This document shows positions 1 through 5,281 of a DNA stretch of 5,281 nucleotides, piece after piece. The stretch is taken from positions 1,286-6,566 of the forward strand of contig JAUMWZ010000090.1 in the NCBI GenBank assembly GCA_030529405.1, given 5' to 3'. Below the pieces are notes generated by a model. It had not been told where the DNA came from and searched no databases. It saw nothing but the letters and a program-made list of their open reading frames with translations. The position numbers were made by a program, and so were the translations under genes. Source of the stretch: Bacteroides sp. (GTDB taxonomy: Bacteria > Bacteroidota > Bacteroidia > Bacteroidales > Bacteroidaceae). How positions within the stretch are numbered: the first letter of the stretch is position 1; every line of letters starts with the position of its first letter.

Positions 1-641
1 CCTTGTATTTGGTTAATCTTAGACATCTCTAGTTTTCGATGTAGGTTGTTCATCTTGTCGTAGTATTCCACCTTTATTGGAATTAGGCAATCTTGTCTTA
101 TCCAAGCTATTTTCTTAGAAAAAATATCTCTAGTGTCTTTTGGAGTTGATATTAGTTTCCAACACTTATGTCCGTCAATGGTCTCTTCTCCCGCAAGCTC
201 ATGAGTGTCTTCGTCAATGTTTCTTTGTCCCATGTCATCATAGGTAAAATCGCTACCCATGAAATAGTCTTTCTTTGCTGACGAGCCACTGATTCTTCTT
301 GTCTTCTTCATTGCAGGCAGGTATAGCCACTTGTCGTCTTCTTTGTTTGTAGCATCGTAGTCCCAAGTTAGAAATCCTGTTCCCTTGACATCTCCTGGGT
401 ATTCAAAGAACATAATTGTCTTTCTATCTTTCTTATCTTTTCCCACATCTATTGAGTAAGATGTTAGTTTTCGCTCTCTTATGCTTCCTCGCTTGTTTAT
501 TAGCTTCATTACTAGTTCTGCTTGGCGAGTGTTGCCGTCGGCACGGTCTTTTACCTTTTGTGCTATGTCTTTGCCTGATTGTGCGAAAGCTGTGGCAGTG
601 AATATCACTGCCAACAGTATTGTGTAACTAAATCGTTTCAT
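1..641 (-). CDS. LolA-like periplasmic protein (PF17131 type, outer membrane lipoprotein-sorting protein), 3' end outside window
   Basis: Translating down from the ATG at 641-639 gives 213 uninterrupted codons to the window edge, so the gene is partial at its C-terminus; relatives of about 250 residues suggest roughly 40 are missing. Residues 1-20 form a classical signal peptide: Lys-Arg start, hydrophobic core, and an AFA|Q cleavage site after residue 20. There is no lipobox cysteine, so the product should be a soluble periplasmic protein. The mature part carries signatures I recognise from the LolA_like/TP0789 family: FFEYPGDVKGTGFLTWDY (78-95), DDKWLYLPAMKKTRRISGSS (102-121) and DYFMGSDFTYDDM (125-137). 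The family fold is an open beta-barrel with a hydrophobic cavity for acyl chains; the substrate is unknown. The start lies 11 bases after the stop of the RND gene, with no Shine-Dalgarno, so the two are probably co-transcribed and translated together. Inferred role: carrying a lipid or lipoprotein delivered by the RND pump. Annotation names implying true LolA function are probably too specific. Confidence 0.88.
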   Translation of the reverse strand, partial: MKRFSYTILLAVIFTATAFAQSGKDIAQKVKDRADGNTRQAELVMKLINKRGSIRERKLTSYSIDVGKDKKDRKTIMFFEYPGDVKGTGFLTWDYDATNKEDDKWLYLPAMKKTRRISGSSAKKDYFMGSDFTYDDMGQRNIDEDTHELAGEETIDGHKCWKLISTPKDTRDIFSKKIAWIRQDCLIPIKVEYYDKMNNLHRKLEMSKINQIQ

Positions 642-652
642 GATGTTTTGAT

Positions 653-3004
653 TTATTGTTTTACTTCTTTACCGAAAATGCTGAATTTGCTGAAAAGCAC
701 TGGTGTGATGCATAAGTCTGCTAATAGGGCAGACATAATACCCGCTACTGATAGTATTCCCATGTGAATGAAAGATATACAGTCTGAGGTTATATATATT
801 GAGAAGTTCACAGAGATGATTATGCTTGTTAGCACTAAAGGAGCTCCCACAACTCTGAAAGAGCGTAGAATAGCCTTTTTGTAATTACGTTGTTGCTTAA
901 ACTCTAAGTGACCGTGATTGATGAAATGTATTGTGTCGTCCACAGCCAATCCTAGAATCATAGGCATAATAGTGGCAGTCATCATGTCAAGCGGATAGTC
1001 CATAAGCCCCATAAGCCCTCCAACTACTATTGCTGGTGTTATGTTTGGTATAAGTCCGATAAGTCCTATTCTCACACTTCCGAACACTATCATCATAAGC
1101 ACACCTATTATTACAAGTGCTATCGCAAAAGACATCATCTGTCCACGAGTGACATATTGTATCATCATTGTGAATTGAGGGATACTTCCGACAGTAGTAA
1201 TCGTTGCGTCAGGGTATAGGTTTTTGGCATAAGACACTATCTTTTCCAACTCTTTCTCTGTCTTTCCCGAATTATAGTCTTTCATCTCTACCATTAAGCG
1301 AAGTCTGCGATACTCATAATCTATCCAATACTCAGCTTCACTTCCTCCTGCATTTTCGTATAGTAGCAGAAGTTGTGCTATTTCTTCGGGATTGTTTGGC
1401 ACAACATAGTTTTTGCTATCCCCTTCGTGTATGGTTTGGTTGAGGTCTTTTAAGATGTTTAGTAGCGAAGTGCTACGTTTTGTCAGTGAAAGAGTAGAAG
1501 CATATTGAGCCAGAGAGTCTAGCTTCATTAAAGCTTGTGGCGACTTTGCCATTCCCTCTTTCGGAAGGTCTATCATCACATCATAAGAATATATTGATCC
1601 GAGTTCGCTATTTCCAACCTCAAGGAGGTTCTTAACATAGTCTATCTTCTTGCCCATTGTGCGTTCTACATCAAAAGCTGTCTCTATCTTTGTGAACTCA
1701 TATCCGAGGAAACCCAATAGCAACCCAGTGATAACTAATATCGCTGTGCCATGTTTCAGAACTCTCTCGCCCAATCGTTCCAGCATTCTGTCTATCCACA
1801 TTCCACCCTTTTCGATAACTTTCTTGTTAGGTTGTTTATCTTTTCCAAAGCTCAAAAGTGCGGGCATCACAGTTATTGCTATCAAGAAAGAAAACATTAT
1901 GCATAGCGATGATGCTATTCCCACAAAGCGCATAGGTTTCATCGGTATGGCTAAGAACGACATAAGTGCGGCGAATGTTGTAAGTGCGCTAAATAAGACT
2001 GGCCAACCCATTTCGCTCACGGTCTCTTTTACTGCCTTCTTGCGCTCGCCGTGAATGTTTATTCTTCTGTTAAAGTAGGAATATATATGTATGTTGTATG
2101 CTATTGCAACGGCAAAGGTCAGCAACATTGGTATCATCATCATTCCGCTGTCTATGCTAAACCTCAAATAACCCAATATTCCGTATGTAATTATTATTGC
2201 GCTTATTGCCGTGATTGGCGGTACAATTACTCCTCTTGCCGAGCGTGTGACAAGCAATAGAACTATAATAGAGATAAGATTGGCAATACCCATTATGCGT
2301 GGCATCTCTTTGTTTATCCAACTCATCTTCATCTCTGTAGCATAAGGCAGTCCTGTTCCTTTTGGATTAAGCTGGCTATATTTCTCTTTCTTTATGATAT
2401 GTTCTAGTTGCCTTCCTGTCGTTATTTCTGGCGATATAGCTCCTTTGTGGGTGTTCCACTCTGCCTCTTCGGGAAACTTTCTTAGCTTGACGACAATCCA
2501 TGTTAGTCGTCCGTCTTTAGATATAAGTCTGTCTGCAATATATGGCTTTATGTATGCTTTGTGTTTTATTGCTTTCAGCTCCTCTGCGTCTGATGGTATA
2601 TCTTCAGGAACTATTTGTTCTATTGTCATTCCCTCTTCATTTCCCACCATAAACTCAATGTCTGTTATTGAGGTTACTTTCTCTGCATACGAGAGGCTGT
2701 CGTTAATCTCGTTAGACAGTTGTCTGATTAGTTCTAGATTTTCTTTTGTAAAGGTGTTGTCGCACCTTGTAAGCACCGCTACAAAGTTGTCGTTACCAAA
2801 CACTTCCTTAAACTCGTCAGACTTGACAATCATAGGGTCGTCTTCAAGGAAGTAATCGTTCCAAGAAGCTGTGACGTTCATGTTGCGCATACCGTTGAAG
2901 GTAATAGCTAGTAGCAACACGAACAATCCCAAAACTACCCATCTCCTTTTTACAATCCATTCGCCAATGTTGGCAAACCACTGATTGATTCTTTCAATAT
3001 TCAT
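653..3004 (-). CDS. MMPL-family RND transporter (COG1033-like, putative lipid or hydrophobic-substrate exporter)
   Basis: The 783-residue product has the two-fold repeated layout of RND permeases. A first membrane helix (about 22-38) is followed by a large periplasmic domain (about 40-230), a helix cluster (about 237-387), a cytoplasmic linker rich in Lys/Glu, another single helix (about 420-437), a second periplasmic domain (about 440-618) and a final cluster (about 622-773). The second half has the MMPL/HAE2 motif GLAVDDTIHF (685-694), with paired aspartates 689-690 expected to carry the proton relay. At the equivalent place in the first half the sequence is AVAIAYNIHIYSYF (298-311), without acidic residues. 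Length fits MMPL/HpnN-type pumps (about 750-900) and is too short for the roughly 1,040-residue CusA/CzcA/AcrB pumps; no membrane-fusion partner is encoded nearby. The ATG at 3004 is the first in its frame after tandem stops at 3062-3067. It is preceded by an A-rich stretch with no Shine-Dalgarno. Such proteins export lipids or hydrophobic compounds; the LolA-like neighbour supports a lipid-type substrate, which remains inferred. Confidence 0.92.
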   Translation of the reverse strand: MNIERINQWFANIGEWIVKRRWVVLGLFVLLLAITFNGMRNMNVTASWNDYFLEDDPMIVKSDEFKEVFGNDNFVAVLTRCDNTFTKENLELIRQLSNEINDSLSYAEKVTSITDIEFMVGNEEGMTIEQIVPEDIPSDAEELKAIKHKAYIKPYIADRLISKDGRLTWIVVKLRKFPEEAEWNTHKGAISPEITTGRQLEHIIKKEKYSQLNPKGTGLPYATEMKMSWINKEMPRIMGIANLISIIVLLLVTRSARGVIVPPITAISAIIITYGILGYLRFSIDSGMMMIPMLLTFAVAIAYNIHIYSYFNRRINIHGERKKAVKETVSEMGWPVLFSALTTFAALMSFLAIPMKPMRFVGIASSLCIMFSFLIAITVMPALLSFGKDKQPNKKVIEKGGMWIDRMLERLGERVLKHGTAILVITGLLLGFLGYEFTKIETAFDVERTMGKKIDYVKNLLEVGNSELGSIYSYDVMIDLPKEGMAKSPQALMKLDSLAQYASTLSLTKRSTSLLNILKDLNQTIHEGDSKNYVVPNNPEEIAQLLLLYENAGGSEAEYWIDYEYRRLRLMVEMKDYNSGKTEKELEKIVSYAKNLYPDATITTVGSIPQFTMMIQYVTRGQMMSFAIALVIIGVLMMIVFGSVRIGLIGLIPNITPAIVVGGLMGLMDYPLDMMTATIMPMILGLAVDDTIHFINHGHLEFKQQRNYKKAILRSFRVVGAPLVLTSIIISVNFSIYITSDCISFIHMGILSVAGIMSALLADLCITPVLFSKFSIFGKEVKQ

Positions 3005-3064
3005 ATTCTTTTGCTTTTGGTTTATACTCTCTCGATTTCCTACTTCTGTATAGTCATAATCTTA

Positions 3065-4042
3065 TTAGTATATATCTTCGTCAGCAATTAAAGGAGCTTT
3101 GCCATTGCAGCAATTTGAAGCTACTTGTAAAGTAGTGTGATTGATGTGATGAGCTGAAAGCAGTTCCTGAATTTGCTCTCTTATCTCATCTACTTGTGCC
3201 ATATTAAAGTTGTCAGATATGTTTATGTGTGCCTCAAAGTGCACTTGTTCTTCGTTTAGTTGCCAGATGTGTAGGTGATGAATGTCTTCAACGCCGTCTA
3301 CCTTCTTTATCTCTTCTACTATCTCTGTGATATTTACACTCTCCGGAGCCTTTTGCATTAGTATATCCACCGCCTCACGCAAGACTCCCCAAGTGTGATA
3401 CATTATATATAGGCTTACAAAAACCGTGATTAGCGGGTCTATCCATAACATATTGTATTTCCAAATGGCTATACCTCCAACTATCACAGCCACCGATGAA
3501 AGTGTGTCGCCCAGTAAGTGGAGGTATGCAGCACGTGTGTTCATGCTTTTTTCCTTTTCGTCTCTTAATATGAATACCGATGCAAGGTTAGCTATTAGTC
3601 CTATAATAGCGACAATAAGCATAAGTCCTCCGTGTATAGCCTCAGGATTTTGCCATCTTTCGTAAGCCTCTTTTAGTAAGAATATACATATTGCCATAAG
3701 CACCGAAGCGTTTACGAAAGCAGCAAGTATCTCTGCACGCTTATATCCGAATGTGTGATGAATATTCGCTTTTTTATTGCTTATTCTCCGAGCAAAGTAC
3801 GCAAAGGCTATAGCTAGCGTGTCGCCTAGATTGTGTACGGCATCAGACAAAAGAGAAAGACTGTTAGACATTAGTCCACCGATAAACTCTGCTGCTGTGA
3901 TGATGGCATTTAGCAGAGTGACAAAGAGTAGTCTCCCCCCACTAACAGACTTGCTGTGGTGGTGATGGTGATGACAATGTCCGTGGTGTTGTCCTGTTTG
4001 AGTACAATCACCATGATTGTGGTGTGAGTGATGTGTTCCCAT
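3065..4042 (-). CDS. Cation diffusion facilitator (CDF) zinc-type exporter, CzcD/ZitB-like
   Basis: The 325-residue product is a full-length CDF transporter, an inner-membrane metal/proton antiporter that exports divalent cations, usually Zn(II), from the cytoplasm. Its first 30 residues contain 14 histidines and two cysteines (C13, C23), a cytoplasmic metal-binding tail common in zinc CDFs. Six membrane helices lie at about 38-58, 62-84, 103-123, 138-160, 173-193 and 197-218. The transport site is intact and zinc-type: H70 and D74 in helix 2 (SDAVHNLGD) and H175 and D179 in helix 5 (HLLGD). A C-terminal cytoplasmic domain (about 235-309) contains the conserved GVEDIHHLHIW segment (250-260), which contributes to dimerisation and metal binding. 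The protein ends in a short tail with a CC pair (311-312). The ATG at 4042 is the only one between an in-frame upstream TAA and the His-rich tail. It follows zupT by 51 bases, and translation ends in tandem TAA TAA. Cadmium, cobalt or iron cannot be excluded as substrates. Confidence 0.95.
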   Translation of the reverse strand: MGTHHSHHNHGDCTQTGQHHGHCHHHHHHSKSVSGGRLLFVTLLNAIITAAEFIGGLMSNSLSLLSDAVHNLGDTLAIAFAYFARRISNKKANIHHTFGYKRAEILAAFVNASVLMAICIFLLKEAYERWQNPEAIHGGLMLIVAIIGLIANLASVFILRDEKEKSMNTRAAYLHLLGDTLSSVAVIVGGIAIWKYNMLWIDPLITVFVSLYIMYHTWGVLREAVDILMQKAPESVNITEIVEEIKKVDGVEDIHHLHIWQLNEEQVHFEAHINISDNFNMAQVDEIREQIQELLSAHHINHTTLQVASNCCNGKAPLIADEDIY

Positions 4043-4093
4043 ATCAGTAAAGTTTTGTGTTCTCGTTTGTCTTTATGTGTCTTTTCTAGGTTA

Positions 4094-4906
4094 TCACAGC
4101 AGCAGCAAACTGATAGCCATGATAAACATTCCCGCTACAAGTCCATATATTGCGTGATGGTGTTTGCCATATTCTTCTGCTGCAGGAAGTAACTCGTCTA
4201 GAGAAATGAATACCATTACACCTGCTATTGCTCCAAATATTATTCCGAAAATATTGTCGTTCAAGAAAGGAGCTAATACCAAATAGCCTACTATAGCACC
4301 CAAAGGCTCTGCCAAACCAGACAGGAATGAAAGCCAAAATGCTTTCTTCTTGTTGCCAGTGGCATAGTATACAGGTACTGACACCGATATCCCTTCTGGA
4401 ATGTTGTGTATTGCAATAGCAATAGCAATAGGTATCGCAACGTTTATATCTCTCATTGCAGCCAAAAACGTAACCATTCCCTCTGGAAAGTTGTGTATTG
4501 CCAATACTAAAGCAGTTACAAGTCCCACTCTCATCAGCTTAGGATTCGACTTTTTATCTATCTCTTTATCATCTCCCATTTCCTCTATTCTATGCACCTC
4601 ATGAGGGTTCTCATAGTTTGGAATAAATTTGTCTATCAGCAAAATGAGCATAATCCCTCCAAAGAAAGATAGTGTTGCATAAAGCAACCCCTCAGATTTG
4701 CCATGCATAGCAGTCAGTGTTTCCACAGACGACGCAAACAAATCGACAAATGATACGTAAATCATCACTCCTGCAGAGAAACCAAGCGATACAGAAAGGA
4801 ATGACGTGTTTGTGCGCTTTGCGAAGAATGCAATCGCACTACCTATTCCTGTGGAAACACCTGCGAATAGGGTTAAAAGAAATGCAGCTAACACTCCGTT
4901 ATCCAT
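4094..4906 (-). CDS. zupT: ZIP-family divalent metal (zinc) importer ZupT
   Basis: The 270-residue product matches ZupT in length (E. coli ZupT is about 257) and layout. Eight helices lie at about 5-29, 37-58, 74-92, 126-149, 156-178, 189-211, 218-237 and 252-270, with a charged cytoplasmic loop (about 93-124) after helix 3. Both ZIP signatures are intact: HNFPEG (138-143) in helix 4 and HNIPEG (167-172) in helix 5. H138, N139, E142, H167, N168 and E171 therefore line up with the binuclear metal site known from ZIP structures, and E200 in SGLAEP fits the further glutamate of helix 6. The expected role is uptake of Zn(II), with possible Mn, Fe, Co or Cd transport, across the inner membrane. 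The ATG at 4906 is certain as the first possible start, because an in-frame TAA lies three bases upstream of it. There is no Shine-Dalgarno, only an A-rich leader. The gene ends in tandem TGA TAA and heads the run of four co-oriented genes, with an exporter directly downstream. Confidence 0.95.
   Translation of the reverse strand: MDNGVLAAFLLTLFAGVSTGIGSAIAFFAKRTNTSFLSVSLGFSAGVMIYVSFVDLFASSVETLTAMHGKSEGLLYATLSFFGGIMLILLIDKFIPNYENPHEVHRIEEMGDDKEIDKKSNPKLMRVGLVTALVLAIHNFPEGMVTFLAAMRDINVAIPIAIAIAIHNIPEGISVSVPVYYATGNKKKAFWLSFLSGLAEPLGAIVGYLVLAPFLNDNIFGIIFGAIAGVMVFISLDELLPAAEEYGKHHHAIYGLVAGMFIMAISLLLL
4413..4430. repeat. Three tandem copies of the hexamer GCAATA inside zupT
   Basis: GCAATA occurs three times in a row without interruption. 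On the coding strand it encodes alternating Ile and Ala in helix 5 of ZupT, just before the HNIPEG motif. As the unit is six bases, gain or loss of a copy would add or remove two residues without shifting the frame. It may simply reflect codon choice for a hydrophobic helix. Confidence 0.7.
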
Positions 4907-5052
4907 AAATTATCATCTTTTCTATTAAACGTAATAAAAGTTTTAGCAAAAGGCTTGTTTCACTTTGTGTTAGTACCTTGTTTGCTCCGTTTATTCTCGT
5001 TTCTCTAACGTTCCATTATGGCTAACTTTATTTGTTGGTCATAAAATATTCG

Positions 5053-5084
5053 CAAAGTTCAGTACTTATATTTTGTTAAACAAT
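5053..5084 (-). promoter_or_regulatory. Tentative Bacteroidota-type promoter for zupT and downstream genes
   Basis: Read on the minus strand, GAACTTTG (5060-5053) matches the Bacteroidota -7 consensus TAnnTTTG at five of its six defined positions. ATTG (5084-5081) matches the -33 consensus TTTG at three of four, with a 20-base spacer, which is within the usual range. This is the best match I found in the 375 bases upstream of zupT. It would give a leader of roughly 140 bases. In AT-rich DNA such matches arise by chance, so this is a weak prediction. Confidence 0.3.
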
Positions 5085-5095
5085 ACCTTATTGTT
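5079..5095. promoter_or_regulatory. Perfect 7-3-7 palindrome, possible operator upstream of zupT
   Basis: AACAATA and TATTGTT form a perfect inverted repeat around the spacer CCT. The left arm covers the -33 element of the tentative zupT promoter, which is where a repressor or activator would be expected to bind. Size and symmetry fit a homodimeric regulator, and for a metal-transport operon a Fur/Zur, DtxR/MntR or ArsR-type sensor is a natural guess. The sequence is not a clear match to any of those consensus sites as I know them. No regulator gene lies in the window. Confidence 0.3.
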
Positions 5096-5162
5096 GTGAT
5101 TTTTCGATGTAAAATTACTCTATATGATTGTGAATAACTATATAAATGTGTCTTATTTTTTC

Positions 5163-5235
5163 TATGAGCCTATTTTTAGTTTCTATCTTATATGCGTGGG
5201 AAGGGGTGCAGTGCTTGTTTGTATGAGCTTTTAGT
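5163..5235. repeat. Imperfect direct repeat: TATGAGC followed by TTTTAGT, two copies
   Basis: TATGAGC starts at 5163 and again at 5222, 59 bases apart. Each copy is preceded by TTT plus one variable base and followed by TTTTAGT, directly in the second copy and after four extra bases (CTAT) in the first. Each is then followed by a G-rich block, GGGAAGGGG at 5198-5206 and GGGAGGGG at 5270-5277. The similarity is too degenerate to name as a known repeat family. Confidence 0.4.
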
Positions 5236-5254
5236 GGCTTATAAATAGCTTTTG

Positions 5255-5269
5255 TACATTACTAATGTA
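5255..5269. repeat. Perfect 6-3-6 inverted repeat at the window edge
   Basis: TACATT and AATGTA flank the spacer ACT. The stem is AT-rich and short, with no adjoining T-run on either strand that would make it a convincing terminator. It could be a small operator for whatever gene lies beyond base 5281, or chance. Confidence 0.25.
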
Positions 5270-5281
5270 GGGAGGGGCTTT

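Larger units (their letters stand above)
4907..5281. other. 375-base AT-rich region upstream of zupT with no recognisable gene
   Basis: All frames are closed by frequent stops and I could not recognise any protein, tRNA or known riboswitch. The part nearest zupT (4907-5050) is plain AT-rich leader. The middle (5051-5100) holds the tentative promoter and palindrome described separately. The far part (5157-5281) contains imperfectly repeated segments with two G-rich blocks. The orientation and identity of the gene beyond base 5281 cannot be told, so this could be the leader of a tandem gene or a divergent promoter region. Confidence 0.75.

Noticed and set aside
416..767. Plus-strand reading frames of about 60 codons around 416-767.
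   Set aside because: They lie antisense to the LolA-like gene and to the end of the RND gene, have no recognisable domain, and the opposite strand gives clear family motifs and a signal peptide.
1204..2855. Several plus-strand frames (1204-1443, 1650-2054, 2051-2260, 2394-2855).
   Set aside because: All sit antisense to the RND gene, with compositions typical of shadow frames (Ser- and Cys-rich) and no domain I recognise.
653..3004. Heavy-metal efflux RND pump (CusA/CzcA type), suggested by the zinc transporters next door.
   Set aside because: At 783 residues it is too short for that class, its motifs are MMPL-type, and no CusB/CusC-like partners are present.
3951..4038. Microsatellite or repeat tract of GTG/ATG-like triplets.
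   Set aside because: It is explained by consecutive histidine codons (CAC/CAT) in the N-terminal tail of the CDF exporter.
4086..4337. Minus-strand 83-codon frame overlapping the end of zupT.
   Set aside because: It is an alternative frame of zupT; the ZIP frame carries the conserved helix and metal-site residues, and this one shows no family features.
4899..4916. Five-codon ORF (MIIYG) overlapping the zupT start in another frame, as a translational control peptide.
   Set aside because: It has no ribosome-binding signal or conservation evidence, and a frame this short is expected by chance in AT-rich DNA.
5197..5281. Rho-independent terminator or G-quadruplex formed by the G-rich blocks.
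   Set aside because: There is no complementary C-rich arm to make a stem, and the four G-runs fall into two groups too far apart for a compact quadruplex.
5229..5281. C-terminal end of an upstream minus-strand gene entering the window.
   Set aside because: All three minus-strand frames from the edge close within about 16 codons and encode nothing recognisable, so the tail of a gene can neither be shown nor excluded.

Overview
The window looks like chromosomal DNA of a Bacteroidota organism, most likely a member of the Bacteroidales. The support is indirect. Base composition is AT-leaning, about 40 % G+C by eye. None of the four genes has a Shine-Dalgarno sequence, and A-rich stretches precede their starts instead. 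An MMPL-type RND transporter sits next to a LolA-like periplasmic protein of the PF17131 type, a pairing common in this phylum. The genus cannot be named from this sequence.

All recognisable genes are on the minus strand, so transcription runs from high to low coordinates. In that order they are: a ZIP-family metal importer (ZupT, 4094-4906); a cation diffusion facilitator exporter of the CzcD/ZitB type with a histidine-rich N-terminus (3065-4042); a 783-residue MMPL-family RND transporter (653-3004); and a secreted LolA-like protein (1-641) whose 3' end lies beyond base 1. This last gene has an obvious start and signal peptide but no stop codon inside the window. Gaps between genes are 51, 60 and 11 bases. 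I see no terminator hairpin or Bacteroidota-type promoter in them, so the four genes could form one operon. The 11-base gap makes the RND/LolA-like pair the firmest unit.

The first two genes move divalent metal ions, probably zinc, in opposite directions across the inner membrane. The last two look like an envelope lipid-handling pair, in which a membrane RND pump hands a hydrophobic molecule to a periplasmic carrier with a lipid-binding fold. A functional link between the metal pair and the lipid pair is only suggested by co-orientation.

The 375 bases upstream of zupT (4907-5281) hold no convincing gene. They contain a tentative promoter reading towards zupT, a perfect 7-3-7 palindrome overlapping its -33 element, a perfect 6-3-6 inverted repeat near the window edge, and a degenerate duplication with two G-rich blocks. 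I found no CRISPR array, tRNA, rRNA, insertion sequence or clear riboswitch. Nothing here amounts to a convincing new biological system. The most useful leads are the possible metalloregulator operator, the loss of acidic residues in one half of the RND pump, and the mixed operon.
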